From NCBI GenBank assembly GCA_015499995.1, contig JADNRV010000084.1, positions 124,001-188,000 on the forward strand: a stretch of 64,000 bases of DNA. The letters run 5' to 3'. Below the pieces are notes generated by a model. It did no database searches. It saw nothing but the letters and a program-made list of their open reading frames with translations, and was not told where the DNA came from. Made by a program: the position numbers and the translations under genes. Positions 20,599 through 31,300 of this stretch are shown in pieces. Positions within the stretch are counted from its first letter, which is position 1; every line of letters starts with the position of its first letter. This DNA comes from Flammula alnicola. Taxonomy: Eukaryota; Basidiomycota; Agaricomycetes; Agaricales; Strophariaceae.

Positions 20599-22523
20599 TT
20601 AAGCGCTACGTAAATCAGCCTTGTACTTTGTATAGTTCTTGATGATACGGGCAACAGTGAGAGGGCGGATTCCCACTTCTTTCCACTGTGCGGCTTTGAC
20701 GGATAATAGATTGTCACCTATTTCAAAGCCAAGCTCCTTCAACCCATCACAGACTGAATCCTTGAATCCATAACGCTCGCAGAATTCTTCGACGGAGCCT
20801 CCGGGTGGCGGAGGTGATGAGCGACTTGGAGCAGGTGGAGGGGATGAGCGAGAGGGCACAGGGGATGGAGACGAATAAGAGTCTCTATGTCGTCGGCTCT
20901 TGGAGTGAGCAGATCGTCCAGGATCATAGAACATAGATGGTGGCTGATACATAGGAGGATACATATGATAAGGAGCAGGTGGAGGAGGCTGGTATCCATA
21001 TGGCGGCATCATATAAGGATATCCGCCCATATGCGGGTGTGACGGTGTTGCAGGAGCGTGAGAGGCTGCAGGCGCTGTTGAATTCGAGGCTGCGGCAGGA
21101 GTCCTTGGTGTTCGTGTTGCCGACTTTGCGTTGAAGAGATTTGATGAAAGCGGCGGGACAAGGATGGATGCCTTCCCATCTCGCTAAATTATGTCAATAA
21201 GAATATTTTCCGCAGATAGAGATGAACGCACAATTTTAGCAGCCCAGAAAATTTTTCGCGCGCGTGTCAGTTCAAAATGATTGTCCGACGGACGGTGGTG
21301 GAAACATTCCTGATCAGGATGAGTTGTACATGTTCCTGCCGGATACTTTGACTCAATCTCAACAAGGTATTCATCTACATCATCGTCGAACTTGGTTGTC
21401 TGGAATAATGGTAAGTGTCTCATAAAAAGTTGGAAACTGACGCTGGACATACCTTTTTCCTTTTCCTGTCATCATCATCGTCATCCTCCTCTTCATCGGG
21501 ACCCATAGAATTAAGCGCTGCCCACGGCTTGAAATGTGTATTTAGACAATGAAAACAACTCTTATTATATTGAAAAACATACCTTTGAACGATCGACAGG
21601 CTGTTAAAGCGGCCAATCCATCTTCACGATAATATATGCCCCCGAGACATTTTTGGGCGGTGCTCGAAGTTGGCGGACAAGAGAGTGGTACGCGCTCTGA
21701 GTCCGAAGCGGGAGCCACGGAGAATTGGCCGGCTTCAACCACTTCCACTCTAAAGAGTGGAGAACAAGCATGACAGGTTTTGTTTCGAGAAGGTCCGCCA
21801 CGATCTCCAAGAAGCTTGCCCAGTCGAGATCTGTATTAGACTCGCCTGGACCAAAGCTTGACGGTTCCACTTTCGCTACTTTGGCAGTTTTTTTGCGACC
21901 AGCCGTAGTAGTTTTGACGGGTTTGATAGCCCACACGACGAGCTCGAACTTGGCTGGTTCCAACTCGTCATCTGAAACATCGTTGTGAGATGTGGATGCC
22001 TTGGTAGTGTGAGTCTGTCCTCGAGAGGCTACCCGTGTGGTTAGAGAGGGTGTGCTAGTAGGAGGCTGAGCTGGATTTCGAGGGTGTTCTTGCGCAGGAA
22101 CCACGCGTTGGGAAGGAACGACAGCGTGGGACTCGACAACGTGGGACTCGATGGAAGCTGCCTGGGGCCGCGGTGCCGGCAAAGAGGCGGCTGTACGGCG
22201 TGGTGTGCTAACTGGCTGAGTCTGGGTGTACGCGGGCAGCGGCTCGGACCCAGGTAGATAAATTTGAGACTCGGAAGGAGTGGTGATATGTGTGTTGCGT
22301 GTGGGTGGTCTAGACGTTGGTATATAGGCAAGTCTATGCCCTTTGAGACTTTGAGCACGGAATTTCTTGAAGTAAAAAGAGAATTTTCCGTACCAAATGT
22401 CTGGATTTCAAGGTCACTGAGAGAAGGAGAAGGTGGAGGGTCATCCACAAATACAAATTCAGCCTGACTGGGGGGTATAGAATTATTATAGGGAGGAGGA
22501 TTGCTATTATTATGAGGAAACAT
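20599..22523 (-). CDS. Second gene of the transposon: Pro-rich protein with SAM-like C-terminus
   Basis: Five exons: 22523-22394, 22340-21583, 21527-21453, 21399-21232 and 21183-20599. All introns are GT-AG and phases agree, giving about 555-571 aa. It starts MFPHNNSNPPP with a proline-rich N-terminus. A conserved-looking globular core follows (FELVVWAIKPVK, WASFLEIVADLLETKPVMLVLHSLEWKW), then an acidic/basic linker (EEEDDDDDDRKRKK). Next is a Cys/His-containing segment (CTTHPDQECFHHRP), another proline-rich stretch, and a SAM-like helical domain (FCERYGFKDSVCDGLKELGF, WKEVGI). One in-frame TAA occurs at 21604-21606; it disappears if a 48-nt stretch from GTCTCG to TTAACAG is an intron, otherwise the copy is broken. 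Function unknown: possibly a DNA-binding or assembly partner of the transposase, or a passenger gene. Confidence 0.7.
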
Positions 22524-22677
22524 TTCAGAAAGGACAGTAGGAAGTGGAAGAATAAGTTGAAAGCGGGAATCTCTCTCCCCTCTCTGAGCATCTCAACGTA
22601 GCCAACACATCTACATTCAAGTGCGACTTGGACGCGCTTTGCACGCGGTGGTATGCTCCAAATCGAGACGCCTCGCA

Positions 22678-22773
22678 ACCACCTTACCATATTGGTCAGT
22701 GCCTGAATATCCTATATTGCTGATGGACCGACGCAAAAAAAACCAACACTGACATAGTTTTCGGAATCAGCTG
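22678..22773 (-). repeat. Right terminal inverted repeat (96 bp perfect)
   Basis: Reverse complement of 19068-19163. Followed directly by the TA target duplication at 22774-22775. Confidence 0.9.
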
Positions 22774-23025
22774 TAAACGCCGGATCTCTTACTCATTCCT
22801 GCTACTAGATATATTTTGTGTCTAAAAAATTGCAAATTCGGTGTATCTTTATGGCTTTGAGCCTCGACAAAAGCATTGTTGGACGCCCGGCTTCGATTAC
22901 CCGGCCCGGCGGGAACCTCCGAGTTTGTCTCGTGGGGACACGGCTACAGCTTGACATGGAACGTATCGGTCTTAGGAATTTTACTAGGGTTGCGAGGTCT
23001 CAAGTCAACTTCTGAGTTCTTCAAT

Positions 23026-24632
23026 GTCTCGTTCGACTCTCTTGTTAGACGACTCTATGACTTGGTAAGAATATGCAGTGTCTTGTAGCCTATCACTCTG
23101 CAGCTGACCGCTACGCAGATCAATCCAGTTAGTGTTCCTCGCTACACCCTCACAACACTGCCTCTCGAGATTATCGTAGAGATTATGAAGACTCGCTATT
23201 GAACATCCGCCAGGTGAGACTATATCATCCACCATCTTTATTTCCAGGCTCATGCTGTTGTCCGGACATGCAAGCATCTCAAAGTTGTGTCGGGCACCAG
23301 TGGTGTTTGGATGAGCCAATATCGTCAATACGTAGCTCAGCGCATGAGCTCAGCGCGTTTAGAGAAACCACTGGACTCGTACTTGGTGCAGGAATTGAAG
23401 CGCTGGGTATTGGTTAGAAGGAGCGCTGACGTCAGATGGAGGTGCGAGGATATGAAGTTCAGTCGGAAGCGCTGGATAAAGCAGCAGGAGGTTGGGGGGC
23501 CTGTCTCGTTCCAGGAGGCCGATGGCTCCTTGTTGGTGGTTGGGACGGCTCCGTGACCACATATGATCTCGACGCATCAACCGTAACAGGAAGACCTTTG
23601 ATAACGCGAGATGACCAGGATGAGCGGAAGCCCGTACAAGACATGGCCATTAACATCGACTCGCCAAAACAATCTCACAATCTCACATTTACCATGACTC
23701 TGTCACCAGCCGTGTATCCCAGTAAGATTCGCAATATCTGCGATGGGACATGACTGATCTTCATCAGCGTCTTTTCCTCACAAAATTCACACCTGGCGGG
23801 TCACTCTAACGGGCCATAGTACCGAGGCACGGTTAACAGCGAATCACCTTTGCTCGATTCACATTCAAACCCATTACAATACCGGCATCACGGGCATCGC
23901 AATTCATAAGAATATATTTGCACGAATTCTTCGACAAGGCCGCTCGTATATTGAAGTTTTCGATTGGAAACGATCAACATCCTCGCCACATTGCAAAGAC
24001 ATCATATTTCCAGCCGTGAAGATCGTTCGTTTATACTTTTTGGTTTCTGCATTCGCTGATACATACCAATCTTCAGGACGCTGTCCGCCTTCTTCCAGAC
24101 GATCGACTTCTGGCATTTTGCGATGCAAAAACGATGATATATAGCTTCGTCCCTGTTAGAGTGGACGTTACTGCTCCCACCATTGTTCCACATGTCGCAG
24201 AACCACTGTGGGAGCTACCCTTTGGCGCAACGCGAGCAGACCGTGGTGCATTGTCGGAAGGGTTCTCAGATGAGATCGTTGTCAAGGGGAGAAATCTTCA
24301 TGGGCTCACCATTCCACACAATAGGCACCAAGCGCCTCACTTTCGTCAGTTGATGGAGTTTGACTCGCCGAGGGACCCGACTTATGCCATTGGATTCGAG
24401 AAGGCATTCATTCAGCACATGGATCGGTTAACCACACGCCTGAGCTTTTCATGGGAAGAGGGAGAGGCTGAGAACATGGGTTCATGCCCTGCGAGCTCCT
24501 GTGTTCGCGTTACTTCCAGAGACTATATCACAAAGTGTAATGGAGTTCGACTACCAAGTACAGGATTTGATGGATGGTGTTTGGGTCGTTGACACAGCTA
24601 TTCTTTACATGGACGGTGATGTACACCCATAG
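23026..24632 (+). pseudogene. Decayed F-box protein gene with beta-propeller-like part
   Basis: A possible start at 23026 leads into an F-box-like motif after an intron (LTTLPLEIIVEIM, about 23155-23190). The frame shifts by one base near 23195, then resumes after another intron as AVVRTCKHLKVVS and VWMSQYRQYVAQ. It continues to about 23555, shifts again to PGGRWLLVGGWDGSVTTYDL, and later reads FEKAFIQHMDRLTTRLSFSW. The end is VWVVDTAILYMDGDVHP with TAG at 24630. The GGRWLLVGGWDG blade-like repeat suggests a propeller domain after the F-box. At least three frameshifts make the copy non-functional. Confidence 0.6.
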
Positions 24633-24697
24633 CCCTCGATTTCCCTTATCAGCGATCATATTTCTTTGATAATTGATGTCTCGTAGGTATTGGCTTT

Positions 24698-25170
24698 TTG
24701 ATACAAGCACTGTCGTCGAATGCCAGTACTGTCGTCAACCCAGTGGTCAACAACACTGTCATTTCAATCACCTGCAAATTTTGGACCAGCTTTCAATGTA
24801 GGAAAGGCGTTGCCCTCCGTTTCTCCTGCATTCGTCCTCCTGAAGGCCATCATCGAAACTTGGAAAAAGAGCAGTGGACGTGGACACGAAATGCAAAAAA
24901 TTAAAAACCTCGTGGAACGTATCACCTTCATGCTCAGTTGCCCGTGCTGCAGAGGATGGAGATCATGGCTAGCCAAGTCATAGATCGCATGAACCAAGCA
25001 ATAAAAGATGCTGCTGCACATATCGCCGCCTACCGCAGACACGAATTATGTCGATACCACTGAACAGTGGGCCGCAGTCGAGGATACAAGTTTCAAAAGC
25101 AACGAAGTTCAGAAGGCCTCAGTTGGCCGACATCTATAGAGGTTATCGATTCGCATGTTCGTCGACAATA
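24698..25170 (+). pseudogene. Relic related to the 1789-3602 gene
   Basis: The plus strand repeats the minus-strand sequence of 3450-2600 in order. It shows LSFQSPANFGPAFNVGKALP, SPAFVLLKAII and NLVERITFMLS, and then, after a deletion of several hundred bases, SIPLNSGPQSRIQ. Where the first relic has TAG after the TTEQ residues, this copy has TGG, so that stop arose after the two copies diverged. Frames change several times. The remaining DNA to 25336 has no recognisable coding sequence. Confidence 0.65.
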
Positions 25171-25336
25171 GCAATTGCGCTATCACCTTTTGGGGTTCAG
25201 AGTGGGGGAGAACCTCTTGTAAGCTCTCCAGATAGTCGACAGAAATTTTTTACAGACGTTCTCAAAAACATGACTGGTGGTACCAAGGTGGTACTGTACT
25301 TTACATGGGGTTAAAATCCTAACAGCCATCATACTC

Positions 25337-28300
25337 TCAATAAGGATTTCGTTGCCAAGGACCCTCCTGCACACCTGAATTCACTCTTCGAGTCAGCTCA
25401 TCGAACTCAGTTGCAGCGCGATTTGAGCTGTCCAAGTGATGGCTTGAACCTCCAATGACAGATCCACATTCTGGGCAACGACTGCGCTCCATTGCGCCTC
25501 CGCACTGAAAGATGTTTGTCAATAAAATCAAGGGGGTAAGAAGCGAATTCTGCGGTTCTGCAAACCCTCACCTCTCCAATTGCGAATATATGTCCATTTT
25601 GGCAGGTGTAAAAGTGACCGGTTGATCCTGCATCGTCGACTCATCTAGTCTATATCCGTTGACAGATAGAAACGGAGACATACCAAAATTGAAAGCGCGA
25701 ATGATCTGCATCTTTTCGTCCAGCGACACAGGTTCGTAGAAGGTGTCAAGCCGTATTGACCTTTGGATTTCAGCCCATTCTTCGATGATTACGCGGGCGA
25801 TTGATGTGAAGTTCTCTTCTATCCATTCCCGCTCTTGTCGAAGGGGTAAGCCTCTCTCTCTTCCGGCGAGATGTGCCTGTATGGACGCCTTTATCTGTTC
25901 TGCTGCTTCATCCCCGTGTTTGATCGCTGCCTCAAGCAAGTCGTCGCGCTGATCCTTGATGGTACCGAACTGCTCACACATCGAGAGGTTGAACCGGAAG
26001 AGCTCAAGGTCAATGCGCATGCGTAAGAGCATAGACTTCATGACCTGGCGCGGAGAGTGTGAGTCCTCGGCAATCTGATATGCCTTTTCAGCATCACGGA
26101 CGCAAGTACGGAATAAGAAGTCGATGTATGTTGCCCAGTGCTGACGATGGAAGGCGGGGTAGTGTTCGAGACGCTTTTTCACCTCTTGAAGCCATACCTG
26201 CGCTAGGCGAATGACCATCAAACGGATATGAAGCGTAGCCCAGAAGGCCTCGACAATGAACCGTTTATCAGCAAGAGGACGAGGCTGGCCGACCTGAAGG
26301 GTCGCCATCCTCAATGCATGTTCCTCAGGTCGTCTGGGCATCAACTCGGGTTTTTCGAGCCCCAATTGAATCTCGTGCTCGTAGAGGAAAGAGAACGCAG
26401 CCTCCCAAGCTTGAACGTGGGCAGATCGAGTCTCCGATATTTTGACTATTTCTTTGTAAGCGTTGAAAAGCGGGTGGGCAGCCTTGTGCCAGATACGCAC
26501 AACCTTCGAATCAATTGTCTGAAGTGCAGTATTCGCCGGATTGATGTCGCGCTCCGATATTGGGATTTCCTTGACTTCCTTCAGCACACGATTCCGAGCA
26601 CCTTTCTGCTTCTTTGGCGCTGACGAATCTTTTGATTGAGGAAGGACAATGGCTGACGCTTCAGTGATCAACGAAGCCTTCAAACGGTTTTCATCCACCT
26701 CATGAAGCACAGTCTGCCAGCGGTCAAGTGATTGAGACATGTGGGCTGCAACATTCCTCTCCAAGATGTCCAGGTTTGCTCTCTTGAAGACGCGTCCATA
26801 ACGAGGGCATGTGATAGGTGCTCGACATGTAGGGCAGACGGGCGGTTTGATGATTCCAAGAGGAACACGAAGGCCCGTCCATTTGGTGTCCTGCTGATCC
26901 CGCGAGTAAAAGTCGTTCATTCCAGTGAGCCCATCGAGCGTCTCTGCGGTGAAGGTGTGTCGGCAAGAGGGTATAGTTATGAGCATTTCGTCAAGCGTTC
27001 CCGATTCCGGCAGGACATCCCCGAGAGTTCGTACAAGGATCAAGTCAACTACCTCAGCCTTCTTGTCGACCGATGCACATTCAGGGCATACTTGAATATT
27101 ACAGTCCTCTCCGCACACTGTCATGTTTACGTTGAGTTTTGATGCTCGGAAAAATGAGTAGATTAAGCTTACGAGACGAGCACCGGTGTCCACAGTCGAG
27201 TGTATTAGGGCATGGTTCATCGCATGGAGGCCGTACGCAGATCTATCATAATTCATTGCTGCATCAGAAAGCATGATATTCAATAGTGAGCGCCTACTCA
27301 CAGAACCACATGGAACAGGACAGGTGTGGTGCGAGCAGTTCCTGTGCACAAATGTCGTTCAAATGGCAATTTGGGCTCCCAGATGAAGATAACCACTGAC
27401 CATCCGCATGGCTCTTGGCAGGGCGCACAAGGCACCGAGCAAGGTAAACGACATTTTGCATGGTTACATACTTGCCTGCATTCCTTTCTGCACCTCGTCG
27501 TATGTTGGTGGTCCTCGGAGCAATTCTCTTGACAGCGATGTCCGCAATGTATGTCTTTCTCGCAAGGGTGTGGTCGATGTTTTACTCTAGAACATCTCCC
27601 GTCCTCCTCCCGTACATTCAGAGCTTGGCATTCATGGCAGCGGGCGTTGCATGCCTTGTTACAGCAACCCATGTCGGCGGCACATCGAGCAACACAGACG
27701 TAATTTTCAGGCTCCTGACCACATGCCATGACCGCAATATGCTCGCAATGGGGCAGTGCCTTTTCCACCTCAAAGTCGCAAAATACGCTCTCAATCGAGT
27801 CCAGCTGCCAGCTGTGAGAGTATTCAGCGGCATTGACAGCTTATTTGAATAGTATGCCTCACCACTCAACAGATGCCTTGATATGACCGCAAGGTAGCGA
27901 CACATTAGCAACCGAGAAGTGACACTGACCGCACGCAGCACTGCACAGCTTCCGACAGGGATGATTTCTTGGACAGAGTCGGCGGCAGGGCTGAGAGCAT
28001 ACAACCGTGATATGATTAGGGTCGTCAGAATGGCACTAAGGACTTGGATAAGCCACGCTGATGATAACTTGGGGAGGTAATAATAAACCTTAAAAGGGCA
28101 GAGATGCCCGCAGTTCAAGCGAGTTTCGCAAGGTCGCAGACATCCACCTGTGAAATAAAGAATAAGAATCTCAAGCCTGCGACGTGTGGTTCGACTGAAT
28201 CGACATACCATCGGGTGCAATAAGGGGAAGCGTCCCAGGCTTTGAAACGTGCTCCACAGTCTCCGGATGACGATGGCAGGCGATCGGGAGCGCAGGTCCA

Positions 28301-31300
28301 ACGCATCCAATACCTTCAAGTTCCTCGATGATTGCGCTCCACATTTTGCTTCTGGAGGCTAAGTTTTCGGCATTGCCAAAGATGAACAGTCCTTCACGAG
28401 CTCTTGACAAGGCCACTGAGTATTAAGTAACAATGTTGGTCATTTTCGGAATATTGAATGGGAAATCAAATTTACCGTTTGTACGGTTCTCAGACTATCA
28501 ACGTTCATCAGCCAGTCTCGATGAAAGTTTAAAGTTGTCCTCTACCCACCTTCAAGAATCCGATGTTTGGACGAGATCCATATGTCAAACGCTCGCCTAC
28601 TATCTCGTCTTCGGGATCTCCAGAATTACGAACAAGAGAGAGGATGACGATCTAGACACGGGAATATTTAGTCGAAGAACGTAATTCCGAGATAAGAAAG
28701 CGTACTCGGCCCTCTTCTCCTTGATAGTTATCCACTGTCCGGAGGCGCACCTGGTGGATGAAATAGGGTTATAGATGAGACCATTCTCACCTTCAGATGA
28801 TTACATACCCGCTTTGTCACATTTACACGCTCGACTGTTCCCTCGCTGGTGGCCAGCAGATCTTTGTCACTTTCTTGGTCATCCAATGCTGCTTGATCAC
28901 GCTCATCGATGATAACGGCAACTTCGTTTGCAAGAGCGTCCCGAAGACGAGCAAGTTGTCCAAGATATGCACAAAGCACAACTATGTCGCCTTCGTTTGA
29001 ATAACAGCCCTGACTGAGAAAGTCTTGAATTAACAGGTCGACGTCATCGTAGCGAAAGATCTGGCAAACCGTAGTAGATAAAGAACCAGATCTGCGATCA
29101 TAGCAACCTTTCCTGCAAATTAGCTTCAAGATTAATAAGACAATGACGGGTCATCTACCTCGTATGTGTTGTATTTGCTTGCTGTGTCGTCTTGACCATC
29201 GTTTTCTCTGTGATTGTGTGTAACAAAGAAGACATTTTGTTGAATACCTCGGACATCTGGATAATGATGGACCAATTCGTGGTCCTCAAGGCCAGGGTAG
29301 AGTGTGTTTCTAGTCAAGATGTGAGTGCATATCCATAGGGCAGGAAGGACAAACAAACCGAATCAAACTAGATATAGTGGGCCGCATTCGACGTTGGACA
29401 TCAATTCGGGACATAACAAGTCCGGAAATCGAAAGACGTTCCATAAGCGACATGTCAAACTTGAACAGCTCCCTACCGCGCTTGTTATCCATAGAGAGTG
29501 CTGCGATACAGACAACCCGGATAAGTGGATAGGTCTCAACGTTACCAAGGGCTTTGACTCACCGAAGTTGTTCAGCGTGGGCCGTAGCTGAAGGGGGTCG
29601 CCTATCAATATAAGATGCTCGATTGAGGGGACAAGGCTGCCTAGTATATGCGCCTCCATGACCTGGCCAGCTTCTTCGACCAGCAGAACTTTGGGGCTCA
29701 GGCCCTAGAACGGTTCAGATTGATTGGGCCTCATCCGTAAGAACGATCAATTTACCTTCAGAAGGCTTGTCAACTGGGCAGCACCTGAGATGGGAGTCCC
29801 TGATAGTAAGTCCATGACGCATTGGAGGATGCGATGAATATACCTGTTGTGGTGCAACCTATGATATCAATATTTCCAAGCAAACTTCGGCGAACCTAGA
29901 CATAGATTTCAGAATGAGAGATAGCATCATAAATAATTTGACCGCACCTCTTCCTTGACCTCGTTGCACTGTTTCAGCTTTTCTGCGTGAAGAGTACGAA
30001 GCCTTTCAAACTCATCCACATAGGCCTGACCAAGTTCGATGCGAGCCTGTTCAACCCAGAACCTGTGGATGCAGCGTCGTTCACTTTCGCTCATTGTCCA
30101 CACATCTCCCACATTTTCGAGCAATTCGTTCAACGGACGGTCAGAGGATGGGACGGAGGGTATCTTGTCAAACCCAAGAGCATTCAGCAATCCCTCCAGG
30201 TCATTAATATCAGCTGCTTGAAGAGCAGTGTCAGGGCTGACGGGTTGTGAGTCAAGAACTTGAGAAGGAGCCTCTTGAGGGGTGTTCGGCTCGGATGGCG
30301 AGCCGTTATACTGGGCTGCTTTCCAACTTGATTCAGCGCCCATCTCATCATCCTCAGGGTCGGTGATGTCCGAGTCCGAGTCTTGATCGCTTCCAGTATC
30401 GGCCAATTGTTCAACTTCTAATACATCGAAGGCATTTTGAATAGGCCCTCGTTTGGTGGTAGGCGTCTGGAGCGGCAAGGTCCCGTTTGTGATCTGAGAT
30501 ATAAAGGCCAAGTCGGTGCATTGCCTCCAAAAAGCGTAGTTTGAGTGGTCTTCAGCACGCGATTTCCCACCGCGTCCAGCCCTCTGCCATTCTCCAGCAT
30601 TTTCATCATCATCACGGACGAGTTTTTTGATCCGTGAGACGTCAGGTGGTACGTGCGATAAGTACTCGTGGTGTTCTGGGTGAAACGAGGATAGGTACTT
30701 CATTATCTCGGCAGAATCAAGTTCAATGTTGAGGCGCATAACTCGACCCATCAAGTCCGCAATGGATCCTTGAACCTCCTTGAGTTCTCGCCGACAGTGT
30801 GAGAGCGCCCAGTCAAGACGTGAGCGGTCCTGGACCATTTCTAGAGTCTCGATAGAGTATTTCGCAATCCGCTCATCGTTCGACCGGCGCCCAAGGCGTA
30901 CAATCTTGTCAGTGATGTGCGCGTCAAGAACAGACTCGAGCATATGGTCGAGTGCGTGGTTGGTGAAAGCAATCATGAGGATAGGTCCAATTTTATTTGC
31001 TTTCAGGACTCGCAAAATTTCGACACCGGTGAAGCTCTGAGAGCACGTCAGTAAGCACGAAGCGGGGGTAACAATATTTTCTAACCTTTCCGGTCCCAGG
31101 AGGGCTACATCAAGGAGATCATTGTAGGAAATTTTCATGAAAGTCGCATTGACTCACCCTTGGATCAGTGCTACTTCCCGAATCAAAGTATCCACAACCG
31201 CATCCGCTTGGCTGGGGTCAAGGCGACTCTTCCGTAGTGCCGTCCGAGCACTCTCGATAGAGCCTGGGTCATGGACAGAAAGAGTCACGTCTTCAATCCC

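Larger units (their letters stand above)
19068..22773 (+). mobile_element. Tc1/mariner-type transposon with two genes (3,706 bp)
   Basis: The element is bounded by inverted repeats starting CAGCTGATTCCG and flanked on both sides by TA (19066-19067 and 22774-22775), the classical Tc1/mariner target duplication. The outer 96 bases of the two ends are perfect reverse complements, and similarity continues imperfectly further inward. Inside are an intact-looking DD34E transposase on the plus strand and a second, convergent multi-exon gene on the minus strand. Perfect ends and an open transposase point to recent movement. It lies between the duplicated P450-like block and a decayed F-box gene. Typical Tc1/mariner elements are 1.3-2.4 kb with a single gene, so the size and second gene are unusual. 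Confidence 0.85.
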
